Under the pieces are notes generated by a model. It was not told the DNA's origin. It worked only from the letters and a program-made list of their open reading frames with translations, and made no database searches. Below, in pieces: positions 1-9,247 of a stretch of DNA of 64,000 nucleotides. The DNA is from Glaciecola sp. (lineage in GTDB: Bacteria > Pseudomonadota > Gammaproteobacteria > Enterobacterales > Alteromonadaceae). Numbering within the stretch: position 1 is the stretch's first letter; each line of letters begins with the position of its first letter. Both the position numbers and the translations under genes were made by a program. Where the stretch lies: NCBI GenBank assembly GCA_029246415.1, contig JAQWNF010000023.1:1-64000 (forward strand), written 5' to 3'.

Positions 1-89
1 ACTTCACCAACAGCGAAACCTTCGGTACCAAATGCAGTACCATTAAAGACAGAACCATCTTCTAACACCAATAGGGCAGAATGAGCCAA
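1..89 (-). CDS. carA: Carbamoyl-phosphate synthase small subunit, N-terminal fragment
   Basis: Only the first 29 codons lie in the window; the gene runs off the left edge. The translation contains [18 protein letters not shown], the characteristic CarA N-terminus. CarA is the glutaminase subunit that supplies ammonia to CarB for carbamoyl phosphate, the precursor of arginine and pyrimidines. The start is a TTG at 89-87, chosen because a strong GGAGG at 99-95 sits five bases upstream and no ATG is available in frame. It follows dapB on the same strand, as in many gammaproteobacteria. Identity rests on the short N-terminus and on gene order. Confidence 0.85.
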   Translation of the reverse strand, partial: MAHSALLVLEDGSVFNGTAFGTEGFAVGE

Positions 90-110
90 GTCAACCTCCA
101 GGTAGGAAAA

Positions 111-212
111 CTAGGTGTAATTATAAATTACACGTACAAAAAACGGGATGCTTATACACTGTGTGTACATCCCGTCTACAGTTCTTTGCGCTGAAAGCTT
201 TTTCCTGTCCAT
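111..212 (-). other. Possible 33-codon leader ORF upstream of carA
   Basis: An ATG-started ORF reads from 212 to a TAG at 113-111, ending 21 bases before the carA start. It runs straight through the terminator-like hairpin at 138-175, an arrangement like the leader of E. coli pyrBI. There is no good ribosome binding site, and an ORF of this size can arise by chance. Its role in attenuation is inference only. Confidence 0.2.
138..175 (-). terminator. Terminator-like hairpin in the dapB-carA intergenic region
   Basis: On the minus strand ACGGGATG (175-168) pairs with CATCCCGT (150-143). An inner TACAC/GTGTA stem closes an ACA loop, with TAAG left as a bulge. Six T residues follow directly. This is a complete intrinsic terminator. 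It lies about 50 bases before the carA start, so it either ends dapB transcription or attenuates carA. Confidence 0.75.
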
Positions 213-247
213 GAATAAGCATTACTTACATCAGGCAAATTAAAAAG

Positions 248-276
248 AGTATATAGTTTTACTTTAAATCCGTCCA
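248..276 (-). promoter_or_regulatory. Candidate sigma-70 promoter for carA
   Basis: On the minus strand TGGACG (276-271) and TATACT (253-248) are separated by exactly 17 bases. Transcription would begin near 241 and give a leader of about 150 bases containing the hairpin at 138-175. A weak ARG-box-like sequence (TGAAT, four bases, ATT) lies near 210-227. The assignment is by pattern only. Confidence 0.35.
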
Positions 277-411
277 GATAAAACTACAAAAATATTAAAA
301 ATACCCTTTAACCTCTAAAAATTAGCTAAGACCGACAAAATAGATACTTTACATTAACAAATTACACTATTTTAGATCAGTTAACTGTCTATTTTAGAGG
401 CTATGAAACTC

Positions 412-1221
412 TTACAAATCGTTCAATGACAAGACATCCATCATCGAATACAGTCCAGCAGGTTTGCCTTTTAACCATTTCGCGGCTCTAACTGCACCTT
501 TAGCAAAGGTCATCCGACTAGATGCTTTGTGTGTTAATTCAATTCGCTCACCTAATTCAGCAAATAATACCGTATGATCGCCGACGACATCGCCGCCACG
601 CACAGTCGCAAAGCCAATCTGCTGCTGCGGTCGCTCACCCGTATGCCCCTCTCTGCCATAAACCGCATCGGTTGCTAAATCACGGTTCAAAGTCTGTGCT
701 ATACCTTCACCTAATGCTAACGCTGTACCTGAAGGCGCATCGATTTTGTGCCTATGATGGGTCTCAATAATTTCAATATCAGCAGTGTCACCCATAATTT
801 TAGCCGCTTGTTGCGATAATTTTATCAATAAGTTGACGCCTACACTGTAATTAGCCGCAAACACAATCGGTATTTGCTGTGCAGCAGCTTCTAATGCCAT
901 TAATTGCTCAGCATTGAGTCCTGTTGTCCCAATAACGATAGGCGTGTTGTGCGCGATAGCCCATTCGAGATTCGTTTGTAGCGCATCGGGTAACGTAAAA
1001 TCAATAATGACATCACATTGCTCTAATTCGACTTGTGCTTGTGTTTGTAAAGCAATACCTTGTTTTTCTATACCGGCGAGTTCACCAGCATCGACGTTTA
1101 ACATACTTGATGTAGCTCTGACTGTCGCACTGTGTAGTTGTGTTTGTGCATCATTGACTACCGCTTCGATAAGGTTTCGCCCCATCCGCCCACTCGCACC
1201 TAAAATACTGATTGGTAACAT
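412..1221 (-). CDS. dapB: 4-hydroxy-tetrahydrodipicolinate reductase
   Basis: DapB reduces 4-hydroxy-tetrahydrodipicolinate with NAD(P)H in the cytoplasm, on the route to diaminopimelate and lysine. The 269-residue length is standard. The N-terminus carries the Rossmann motif GASGRMG (residues 8-14). The catalytic block HHRHK is at 155-159 and is followed by DAPSGTAL, which binds substrate. The ATG at 1221 has GGATCAATA just upstream. carA follows on the same strand, with an intrinsic terminator between. In many relatives dnaJ immediately precedes dapB; here about 8 kb of other genes separates them. Confidence 0.97.
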   Translation of the reverse strand: MLPISILGASGRMGRNLIEAVVNDAQTQLHSATVRATSSMLNVDAGELAGIEKQGIALQTQAQVELEQCDVIIDFTLPDALQTNLEWAIAHNTPIVIGTTGLNAEQLMALEAAAQQIPIVFAANYSVGVNLLIKLSQQAAKIMGDTADIEIIETHHRHKIDAPSGTALALGEGIAQTLNRDLATDAVYGREGHTGERPQQQIGFATVRGGDVVGDHTVLFAELGERIELTHKASSRMTFAKGAVRAAKWLKGKPAGLYSMMDVLSLNDL

Positions 1222-1387
1222 TATTGATCCTACTATACATATTTTTACAATTTAATTGAGACAAGTATTCTCAATCAATTTTAATTTGTGCCATAGTAGC
1301 ATTTTCAATACTTCAGATCAGTTCAAATTACACATTTATCGCTATATAGTGCTTGTGTAGTTATGGTCAGTTAACGGCGAATAAATA

Positions 1388-1924
1388 ATGGAAAACACAT
1401 TTAGCAATCACATCTTACAATTTGATGATTCTCAAATTCAATCACCAGAAGCAACCCCGTTGGCAGAACATTATGCGGTCGTCAATGCTGCGGTCTCGAT
1501 TGTGACCTTACTAATAATTATTACCGTGGCCTTGGTTGCGATATTTCAACCTGTATGGCCTATGCCTGATGAGGCACGCACTGTTGCTGTGTATATTACG
1601 ATTGGCCTAACGGCGTTTTTTGCACTTATCATTTTATATGGATACTTTGCCGAAAAAGCCAAAGGTTATTGTGTTCGCGAGCAAGATATTACCTTATTCA
1701 AAGGATTAATCTTCAGAAAGGTCATTACCCAACCTATATGTCGTATTCAACATATCGAAGTCAAACGAGGCCCCGTTGACCGCAAAGTCAATTTAGCTAA
1801 ATTGCACGTGTATAGCGCAGGAGATATAGCACAAACATTCGAAATACCTGGTTTGGATGTGACATTAGCTAACTCTATTAGAAATGGGATCTTGGCCCAC
1901 AAGGATATGCAGCATCATGGATAA
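1388..1924 (+). CDS. PH domain-containing membrane protein, YdbS-like
   Basis: This 178-residue protein has two adjacent membrane helices (about residues 33-53 and 68-88) followed by a bacterial PH domain of the bPH2/DUF304 type (about 90-170, including the QPICRIQHIEVKRGP strand region). It overlaps the next gene, a larger protein of the same family, and the pair matches the YdbS/YdbT arrangement known in many bacteria. Members are membrane proteins of poorly defined role; in Bacillus YdbS-YdbT has been linked to bacteriocin resistance. No ribosome binding site stands out. Family assignment is firm, function is not. Confidence 0.8.
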   Translation: MENTFSNHILQFDDSQIQSPEATPLAEHYAVVNAAVSIVTLLIIITVALVAIFQPVWPMPDEARTVAVYITIGLTAFFALIILYGYFAEKAKGYCVREQDITLFKGLIFRKVITQPICRIQHIEVKRGPVDRKVNLAKLHVYSAGDIAQTFEIPGLDVTLANSIRNGILAHKDMQHHG

Positions 1925-3509
1925 TATCACCGAGTCGTCAGCGAAACAGCAGGCCAACAGTGATATCGACGTTGATGATAATTCTTGGCATCGAGTATCA
2001 CCACTAGCGATTTTATATTTCATCGAAAAACTTTTTTTGGGGTTACTCAACAACGTCTTTTATATGCTTCCGATGTTTGTTGTGCTTTGGGATGAAATAA
2101 AGGCTAACCCATGGATAGCAGCTGCGATTATTGGTGCGATCATCGCTTTGATTACTACATTTGCAATCTGGTCATTTATTGTATTTCGATATCGTTTATC
2201 TGCAGGTACGGTCGAGGTTAAGAGCGGAATTTTCTCTAAAAAACACGTTAACCTTCCTTTTAATCGCATTCAAAATGTTAAAATTGAACAGCCTTTTTAT
2301 TATCGTATGTTTAATTACTCCAGTATGGCGTTTGATTCAGGTGGTTCACTTAATCAAGAAGCGCGTTTAATTGCCCTGCCCTTAGCGTTTGCCAAAGAAC
2401 TACAAAATGAAATTAATGCGTTTAAATCTGCCACTCCTATTACAACTACTGAGACTGCCTCGTTTGATGCTGATGGAAACCCAAGCACCACAGCTAGTTC
2501 GACAGCAGCAGTCGAAACAATTGAAAACACTCGAAGCATAGGCGATTTGGTGTTACATGGTATTACTTCTAATCGGATCTACATAATCCTGGCTGCAGCG
2601 GCACCTTTTGTAAATGATATCTTTGAGTTTTTTGGGGATAAATTAGAAGGGTTTGGTATTGATATTCAATCTCATATTGATAATGATCCTATGTGGCAAA
2701 TTAGTATTTATGTGATTTCTTTGTTTTTAATTGTTATTGGGTTGATGACAATATTATCGATTCTGGGTGCCATTATCATGTTTTTCGGCTATACCCTTTC
2801 GCGTACCGATGACAAGTATATTCGACGCAGTGGCTTGATCACCAAACATGAAGTGAGCGTGCCTTTTTCGCGCATTCAAATCGCTATTATGAAACAAGAT
2901 TTATTAGATATCCTCTTTGGCCGCATCAACCTTCGACTAGATCAGCTCAATGCCCAAATAGCCAATGCTAACGCCTCCCAATCAGGCACCAACAAACTTA
3001 TTGTACCATCGATTTTTGCTTATGAATGCCGTGATATCATTGCTCATGTATTTCCAAATCATGGATTAATTGCAGTAGATTTCAAGGCGATATCCACTCG
3101 ATTTATCATACGCTATATTAGTTTTATTGTTGTGCCTATCACAGCAATACTCAGTTATAGCGCCTATCATAATGAAGGATTATCTGCATGGGTGGTGTTA
3201 GTTATTGCGGGGTTGTTATCTACAATGGTTTATGGACGTTGGTTGCGCTGGGGATACCAATATAACGAACATTATTTGTATATTCGTAAAGGTTTACTTG
3301 GACGCGATCGCTATTGTTTACCTATTGCAAAAATACAGCGAATTACTTATTCGCAAAGCTGGTTTATGCGTAAAAATAAACTGGTATCACTGAAAATTTA
3401 TTTAGCATCGGGCAGCTACACAATCCCAATGATTGATGAAGATCATGCTAAAGCTATATATAAGTATGTACTATACAAGGTAGAGTCAGAAGCTAAGGCG
3501 TGGATGTAA
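1917..3509 (+). CDS. Multi-domain PH protein, YdbT-like
   Basis: This protein of about 530 residues carries repeated bPH2-type domains separated by pairs of membrane helices. The recurring signature is a basic strand followed by P-F-x-R-I-Q (for example LPFNRIQNVKIEQ and VPFSRIQIAIMKQ) and a third, more divergent copy near the C-terminus (LPIAKIQRITYSQ). The start is placed at the ATG at 1917, inside the last codons of the upstream PH gene, which gives an 8-base overlap and likely translational coupling. An earlier in-frame ATG at 1884 would lie deeper inside that gene. It is followed without a gap by a cytochrome b gene. Confidence 0.8.
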   Translation: MDNITESSAKQQANSDIDVDDNSWHRVSPLAILYFIEKLFLGLLNNVFYMLPMFVVLWDEIKANPWIAAAIIGAIIALITTFAIWSFIVFRYRLSAGTVEVKSGIFSKKHVNLPFNRIQNVKIEQPFYYRMFNYSSMAFDSGGSLNQEARLIALPLAFAKELQNEINAFKSATPITTTETASFDADGNPSTTASSTAAVETIENTRSIGDLVLHGITSNRIYIILAAAAPFVNDIFEFFGDKLEGFGIDIQSHIDNDPMWQISIYVISLFLIVIGLMTILSILGAIIMFFGYTLSRTDDKYIRRSGLITKHEVSVPFSRIQIAIMKQDLLDILFGRINLRLDQLNAQIANANASQSGTNKLIVPSIFAYECRDIIAHVFPNHGLIAVDFKAISTRFIIRYISFIVVPITAILSYSAYHNEGLSAWVVLVIAGLLSTMVYGRWLRWGYQYNEHYLYIRKGLLGRDRYCLPIAKIQRITYSQSWFMRKNKLVSLKIYLASGSYTIPMIDEDHAKAIYKYVLYKVESEAKAWM

Positions 3510-4184
3510 ATGAAAGTTTGGGATATCTATACAAGATTATGGCATTGGTTACTAGCTGGCGGTATTTTTTTTCAATGGCTAAGTGGTGAAGTATTGGATG
3601 ACCAAATGCAAAATCATGCATTGATGGGTTACAGCTTATTAGGGATGATGATTTTTAGATTATGTTGGGGCTTTGTTGGCCCTGAGTCTATTCGCTTTAG
3701 TCGTTTTGTTCCCTCTTGGTCTAGCTTAACTGGTTATCTATCTAAGACTGACAAAGCTATCTATGTATCGCACAACCCATTAGGCGCACTTGCTGTTGTC
3801 GCATTTATAGGGTTAATCACCTTACAAGCATTATCTGGGTTCTTTATGGAGGATGAGATTTTCTTTACCGGCCCGCTTTATAACTGGTTATCCGAAAGTA
3901 CCACCTCACTCATTGCCGAAATACATGAAATAGCCTTTGCAGGGATCATGCTGTTAATAGCAATACATATCATTGCTGTGCTTTACCATCGCTTTAAACA
4001 TGAACCGTTTATTGTTAAAGCAATGGTGACGGGAAACAAACCACTCACCAACGCATTTCAACCATTATCTAATATGCAGTTGCACTTACGGGCATGGTTG
4101 TGCATTGGGGTAAGCATTACCATTATTTGGTTAATGGTAAACTACTTACCGGGTTGGCTAGGTATTGAAGCTGATTATTATTAA
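3510..4184 (+). CDS. Cytochrome b561-family membrane protein
   Basis: The 224-residue protein begins with WDIYTRLWHWLLAGG and has four or five membrane helices. Haem-ligand candidates are the His in LWHW, the His in NHALMGY and the paired His in the HEIAFAG...AIHIIAVLYHR helix, as in the prokaryotic cytochrome b561 / hydrogenase b-subunit family. It probably passes electrons between the quinone pool and a periplasmic partner. The ATG directly follows the stop of the PH protein gene. It is convergent with and overlaps by four bases a c'-type cytochrome gene, a natural partner. Confidence 0.85.
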   Translation: MKVWDIYTRLWHWLLAGGIFFQWLSGEVLDDQMQNHALMGYSLLGMMIFRLCWGFVGPESIRFSRFVPSWSSLTGYLSKTDKAIYVSHNPLGALAVVAFIGLITLQALSGFFMEDEIFFTGPLYNWLSESTTSLIAEIHEIAFAGIMLLIAIHIIAVLYHRFKHEPFIVKAMVTGNKPLTNAFQPLSNMQLHLRAWLCIGVSITIIWLMVNYLPGWLGIEADYY

Positions 4185-4648
4185 TCAGCTTTATAATCAT
4201 CGTGACACGCTTTACAGGTGGCACCTACAGCGCCAATACCTTTACGATAATTAGCCGTGTCTTTATTCTCGATGATGGTTTGTAGCGCCTGAGTGGCTAG
4301 AGTAAAGTCTTTGGTCTTTTGTGCAAAATCTTCTGTGTTTTCCCATACCTTATCCAATGCATGAGTCTTAACGCCACTGCCACGAGTATCTGCAACAAAA
4401 TAATCACTGATCATTAATGATAACTGCTCCATTCGCATTGCGTTTTTAGCAATTACAGCTTCATCGATTGGCGCTTTTCCTTTGGCCATTGCACCCAATG
4501 GACCGATATTACTTTTGACTAGTTGAAAAATAGACTGACGAAACTCAATCGCGTTACTTGCTTGTTTTTCTGACATTTGTGCTGCTACTGGCGTGCTAAC
4601 TAAAAGAGCACAACTAGAAGCAATAATTATCTTTCGTAATGTTGACAT
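4181..4648 (-). CDS. Periplasmic cytochrome c' / c-556 family protein
   Basis: The 155-residue precursor has a signal peptide (about residues 1-23, ending TPVAA). The rest is predicted helical, and a single haem-attachment motif CKACH lies at residues 145-149, at the C-terminus. That position is typical of the four-helix-bundle cytochromes c' and c-556 (Cytochrom_C_2). Such proteins bind NO or transfer electrons. Pairing with a cytochrome b561 is a recurrent arrangement in proteobacteria. The start at 4648 has a weak AAGGAAA-type ribosome binding site. Confidence 0.88.
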   Translation of the reverse strand: MSTLRKIIIASSCALLVSTPVAAQMSEKQASNAIEFRQSIFQLVKSNIGPLGAMAKGKAPIDEAVIAKNAMRMEQLSLMISDYFVADTRGSGVKTHALDKVWENTEDFAQKTKDFTLATQALQTIIENKDTANYRKGIGAVGATCKACHDDYKAD

Positions 4649-5017
4649 GGTATTTCCTTATTAACTTAAGTGTAGTTGGACTTTAAATATTGTTTTCGAG
4701 CTATGGATATTGTTTTTGTTATTTATAATATATATATGCATCACATACAATAAAGGGGTCAATAAATACCCTAAATAGGATAAGTATCATCTTTAAAACC
4801 GTTATTCATGATATCGACCTCAAAATCATCAAAAAACCAGTACTTTATAACGATAAAGATAGTATTTAATAACTAGATAGTATAGTGTGCACAACCATCA
4901 ATTCACTCTTGTTTTGATAACTCAACTCATAATTATAATGAGAATATTAATAAACTACTATAAGGGATTAAGCTGTCAGGATGTTTAATCACACCCTACA
5001 GTTTATAACACACTCAA
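4649..5017. other. Divergent intergenic region, cytochrome c' / TonB receptor
   Basis: This AT-rich gap of 369 bases must hold the promoters of both divergent genes. No small gene is visible. It contains two copies of GATAGTAT (4858-4865 and 4876-4883) and a weak Fur-box-like stretch (next entry). Confidence 0.6.
4934..4952 (+). promoter_or_regulatory. Weak Fur-box-like sequence upstream of TonB receptor
   Basis: By eye, about 13 of 19 positions agree with the classical Fur consensus built from GATAAT hexamers. The region is very AT-rich, so this level of match has limited weight. If real, it would point to iron-regulated expression of the receptor at 5018. Confidence 0.2.
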
Positions 5018-7627
5018 ATGAAAAATAATTTAAATTCTGTTTCTAAAGCAGTCAAGTTTGCATTAGTTGCTTCTACAGCAGCAACTGCATCTTTAGCAAT
5101 GCCTGTGCTTGCTCAAGACGCTGATGCAAGTCTTGAAAACGTTGAAAAAATTGCCGTTGTCGGTAGCCGTGCAGCACCACGTTCAGTAGCTGAATCTCCG
5201 GTTCCTATTGATATCATCGGTGGTGAAGAACTAGCTAAAGCAGGTAACACTGACATGCTAGAAATCCTTAAAGGTGCAGTGCCATCTTTAAACGTTCATT
5301 CAAACCCTATCTCAGATGCAGCGTCATTAGTACGTCCTGCTAACCTTCGTGGTTTGCCATCTGATTCGACTCTTATTCTTTTAAATGGTAAGCGTCGTCA
5401 CCGTTCATCTGTTATCGCCTTTTTAGGCGGTGGTATTAATGATGGTGCACAAGGCCCTGATATTTCAGTTATTCCAAGTGTTGCAATGAAGCAAGTAGAA
5501 GTCCTGCGTGACGGTGCTGCTGCGCAATATGGTTCTGATGCAATTGCTGGTGTAATGAACTTTGTATTAAAAGATGATGCCGATGGCGGTACTATCTATG
5601 TTAAGCAAGGTCAGTACACTGACGAAGGCGAAAACATGACTGAAGTAGGTGGTAACATTGGTATGCCACTAACTGATAATGGTTTTGCTAACTTATCATT
5701 CCAGTATAAAAATGCTGATGCGACAAGTCGCTCTGTACAACGTCCAGATGCTGCTGCGTTTAACCAAAACGGTCTAAATGTTGCTAACCCAGCTCAAATT
5801 TGGGGTTCTCCTGAAGTTAAAGATGACATTTCTATTTTTGGTAACGTCGGTCTTGATCTAGGCAACGACAGCGAAGCATACATGTTTGGTAACTACTCTG
5901 AGCGTGATGTTCGTGGTGGTTTCTATTATCGTAACCCACATACACGTGGCACTGTTTATTCACTAGATGGCGGTTCTACGTTATTAGTGGGTGATTTAAC
6001 ACCGGGTCCAGTTGGCCAAGTAAATGATGGTTTAGGTCTTGGTGACGGCATTAGCTGCCCTACTATTCCAATTACTTCTGGTAACGTTACCTCACAAGCA
6101 GACTATATTGCCGGTGTTGCTAATGATCCTAACTGTTTTGCATTCAACGAAATGATCCCTGATGGTTTCACTCCTAACTTTGGTGGTAACATCACTGATA
6201 CGTCTTTGACTATCGGTACAAAAGGCGAGTTTACTGACGGTGCTTTAGCAGGTATTTTATATGATTTCTCTGGCTCAGTTGGCCGAAGTGAATCATCATT
6301 CTTGATCTTCAACACGATCAATGCGTCTTTAGGTCCAGATACACCTCGTGATTTTGCTCCAGGTAAATACATTCAACTTGAGAAAAACTTCAATGCTGAT
6401 TTCGTTAAATCTGTAGATGCAGGCTTATACGATGATGTTAACTTAGCTGCTGGTCTTGAATGGCACGAAGAGTCATTTGAAGTAGTTGCCGGTGATGAAG
6501 CTTCTTTCGCAGTAGGTCCATTAACTGATCAAGGTTTTGGTATCGGCTCTAACGGTTTCCCAGGTTTCCAACCTGCAGCTGCTGGTGTCTTTACTCGTCG
6601 CAACGCTGCTGCGTACATCGATGCAGAATTACCAGTTACTGAAGATTTATTAGTTGGCGCGGCATTACGTTTCGAAAACTATGATTCATTCGGTTCTACT
6701 ACTAACTATAAAATCTCTGCGCAATATAATGCGACTGACGATTTATCGTTCCGTAGTTCAATCTCTTCAGGTTTCCGTGCACCGACTGTTGGTCAAGCTA
6801 ACGTATCTAACGTACAAACCAACCTTGATGGTGGTGTATTAGTTGATTCGGCATTGTTACCACCAACTAACCCTATCTCTGTGCAATTAGGTGGTAGTGA
6901 ACTTCAGCCTGAAGAATCACAAAGTTATACACTTGGTGCAGTTTACTCTGACGGTGATATCTTCTTAACTGTTGATTATTACAACATCGAAGTAACTGAC
7001 CGTATTTCTCAGTCTGATAAAATTAACCTAACGGCTAGTGACAAAGATGCGCTTCGCGCAGCTGGTGTTCCTAACGTAGATAGCCTACAACAAGTTAGTT
7101 TCTTCACCAATGACTTTGATACAACGACTCAAGGTCTCGATGTAGTTGCTAACTACAGTGCTGATATCTTTGAAGGTGATGCAACATTTAGCTTAGCCTA
7201 TAACTGGAACGAAACTAAAGTAGATCGTTTCTCGGATATCACAGGTGCCTTTAAAGTTAAACGTCTTGAAGAAGATCTTCCTAACCACCGTGCAACATTA
7301 ACATGGGCACAGTCTTGGGAAAATGTAAATGCATTTACGCGTCTTAACTACTACGGCGAATACCAAGGTGTTCACGTTGATTATGATGCAACAGCAATTA
7401 CAGCGTCTTCAGCATTCACAGTAGATGCAGAAGTAAGCTACAACTTCACTGATAATGTTGTATTAACAGTGGGTGCGCAAAACTTACTTAATAAAGAAGC
7501 TGAGCGTATTAATATTCCTACTGCACAAGGCATTCCAAACAACAACTGGGGTGGTGTTTATTATGAAACATCTCCATACGGTTTTAATGGTCGCCTAGCA
7601 TATGCAAAACTAGCTTATAACTTCTAA
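5018..7627 (+). CDS. TonB-dependent outer-membrane receptor
   Basis: The 869-residue protein has a signal peptide (cleavage likely after LAMPVLA, near residue 32), a TonB-box-like EKIAVVGS segment near 43-50, and a plug domain with the signature motifs LILLNGKRRHRSS and VEVLRDGAAAQYGSDAIAG. A long beta-barrel follows, ending in aromatic YNF at the C-terminus. It uses TonB-ExbBD energy to import a bound nutrient. The substrate cannot be read from the sequence: relatives annotated for iron complexes and for organic oligomers share this plug. It is followed by a terminator and then a TPR-sulfotransferase gene, a recurring neighbour of such receptors. Confidence 0.93.
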   Translation: MKNNLNSVSKAVKFALVASTAATASLAMPVLAQDADASLENVEKIAVVGSRAAPRSVAESPVPIDIIGGEELAKAGNTDMLEILKGAVPSLNVHSNPISDAASLVRPANLRGLPSDSTLILLNGKRRHRSSVIAFLGGGINDGAQGPDISVIPSVAMKQVEVLRDGAAAQYGSDAIAGVMNFVLKDDADGGTIYVKQGQYTDEGENMTEVGGNIGMPLTDNGFANLSFQYKNADATSRSVQRPDAAAFNQNGLNVANPAQIWGSPEVKDDISIFGNVGLDLGNDSEAYMFGNYSERDVRGGFYYRNPHTRGTVYSLDGGSTLLVGDLTPGPVGQVNDGLGLGDGISCPTIPITSGNVTSQADYIAGVANDPNCFAFNEMIPDGFTPNFGGNITDTSLTIGTKGEFTDGALAGILYDFSGSVGRSESSFLIFNTINASLGPDTPRDFAPGKYIQLEKNFNADFVKSVDAGLYDDVNLAAGLEWHEESFEVVAGDEASFAVGPLTDQGFGIGSNGFPGFQPAAAGVFTRRNAAAYIDAELPVTEDLLVGAALRFENYDSFGSTTNYKISAQYNATDDLSFRSSISSGFRAPTVGQANVSNVQTNLDGGVLVDSALLPPTNPISVQLGGSELQPEESQSYTLGAVYSDGDIFLTVDYYNIEVTDRISQSDKINLTASDKDALRAAGVPNVDSLQQVSFFTNDFDTTTQGLDVVANYSADIFEGDATFSLAYNWNETKVDRFSDITGAFKVKRLEEDLPNHRATLTWAQSWENVNAFTRLNYYGEYQGVHVDYDATAITASSAFTVDAEVSYNFTDNVVLTVGAQNLLNKEAERINIPTAQGIPNNNWGGVYYETSPYGFNGRLAYAKLAYNF

Positions 7628-7687
7628 GTTATTGGATAGTTAGCGTTTATTTCAATTGTGAATTGCAATTGTCGCTAAACAGCGTAA

Positions 7688-7717
7688 GGTCACTTAGCAA
7701 TAAGTGGCCTTTTTTTT
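7688..7717 (+). terminator. Intrinsic terminator between receptor and sulfotransferase
   Basis: GGTCACTTA (7688-7696) pairs with TAAGTGGCC (7701-7709) around a GCAA tetraloop and is followed by eight T residues. It ends only 12 bases before the next start codon, so the downstream gene is probably expressed by readthrough at a low level. Confidence 0.88.
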
Positions 7718-7729
7718 GGGAACTTTTTT

Positions 7730-9247
7730 ATGACTCTTATCGAGCAAGCTGCGCAGTATATTCAACAACGCAATTATATGAGTGCACAGCAGTGCTACCT
7801 GCAATTATTACAAACGCAACCGAATAACGGTCAAGCTATGTATGGTTTAGGCTATATTGCCCAGCAACAACAAGACTGGCCAACGGTGATTGAGTATTTA
7901 CAACAAGCTTGTCAATTTTTACCACAACAACCAGCCCCATTACTTGGATTAGCCAATGCATTTAATCAAGTATTTAGTGAAACCGACGCGCTAACTGTGC
8001 TGGAGTATGCGAACCAGCAATGCCCTAATGATGAATCTATTGGGTATGCCTTAACACAACAGTATGTGATTATGGGTGATATACCTGCGGCAACCCCATT
8101 ATTAACAGGCTTGTTAGACTCGACAAATGACGAACTATTTGCCTTTGCGTGTTTGGATGCAGCCAAAATCGATATAGCGTTACTATTGCAAGGGCATCTA
8201 GAGCGAGCACAGCAGTTTATTAAACAACAGCCATCGCACAGCGCCTGTATTCGATTACATTATGCACTAGGCTTGATGGCTAAATACCGCGGGCAATATA
8301 CTGATGCAATGACTCATTGGGATTCAGCTAATGCGTTGCAGTTTGCTGAATGTGCATTCACTGTGGATGATATGGCTGGCTTATTTGATGTGCTACAAAC
8401 AGTTGATGAAAGTGTATCTTCAATCAATGCCCCAACGGTTCCTGATGACACCTCAACGCCTTTTCCACCTCTGCCTTTTACGCCAGTGTTTATTGTTGGA
8501 TTACCGCGAACAGGTTCCTCATTACTCGATAAGCAGCTGTGCGATTTATCCACCTCATCGCAGCGAATAGCAAGTGTTGGCGAAGTCGATTATATTGCGA
8601 CTCAATGTGCACGTATGATTGAACAGCATACTGGCTATGCATACCCAACGTGTCTTGACCACATAAGTGATGAGCAACTTCAAGCCGCACGAAAACGCTA
8701 TGTTAATGCTATCGGACAACACCGAATAGACGCTGATTATATTATTGATAAACTACCCGCAAATTTTCAATCTCTGCCGTTAATTTACCGTTTATTTCCA
8801 GAAGCAAAAGTACTGCATATGACGCGCGATCAAGCTGCGACAGCGCTGAGTATTTACAGTAATGATTTTGGGGTGGCTGAGCCATACTTTTGTAATTTGG
8901 CGCAGATGCAGCAATATTTTAAGCATTACACGAAGGTGATGTGCCACTTTTCAGATCTGTATGGCACAAATTTATATACGCTGCGTTATGAAAATTTAGT
9001 TACTGATCCACAAGTACAAATGAAATTGGTCAGTGATTATTTAGGGATTAAGCCTAAAACTACCGATAATCTTGTTAATGGGGCTATTGTTAATAGTGAT
9101 GATAATGGCGAGAGTGCCGAAAAGCATAATGCGCAATCCCAACATGTAATTAAAACCCTCAGTGCGATCCAAGCCCGGCAACCTATTTATCAAGCATCCG
9201 CTCAGATACCTGATGATTTAAGACCTTATTTTTCAAAATTTAAATAA
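7730..9247 (+). CDS. TPR-repeat sulfotransferase family protein
   Basis: The first half (about residues 1-225) is a run of tetratricopeptide-like helices rich in Gln and Ala. The second half is a sulfotransferase domain with the 5'-phosphosulfate loop FIVGLPRTGSSLL near residues 252-264 and a second block (VLHMTRDQAATALSIYSNDFG region, about 363-383) corresponding to the 3'-phosphate-binding Arg/Ser region. A RYENLVTDP segment, typical of the family, lies near the C-terminus. It would move sulfate from PAPS to an unknown acceptor. No signal peptide is seen, so it is likely cytoplasmic. Genes of this architecture often neighbour TonB receptors, for unclear reasons. Confidence 0.85.
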   Translation: MTLIEQAAQYIQQRNYMSAQQCYLQLLQTQPNNGQAMYGLGYIAQQQQDWPTVIEYLQQACQFLPQQPAPLLGLANAFNQVFSETDALTVLEYANQQCPNDESIGYALTQQYVIMGDIPAATPLLTGLLDSTNDELFAFACLDAAKIDIALLLQGHLERAQQFIKQQPSHSACIRLHYALGLMAKYRGQYTDAMTHWDSANALQFAECAFTVDDMAGLFDVLQTVDESVSSINAPTVPDDTSTPFPPLPFTPVFIVGLPRTGSSLLDKQLCDLSTSSQRIASVGEVDYIATQCARMIEQHTGYAYPTCLDHISDEQLQAARKRYVNAIGQHRIDADYIIDKLPANFQSLPLIYRLFPEAKVLHMTRDQAATALSIYSNDFGVAEPYFCNLAQMQQYFKHYTKVMCHFSDLYGTNLYTLRYENLVTDPQVQMKLVSDYLGIKPKTTDNLVNGAIVNSDDNGESAEKHNAQSQHVIKTLSAIQARQPIYQASAQIPDDLRPYFSKFK

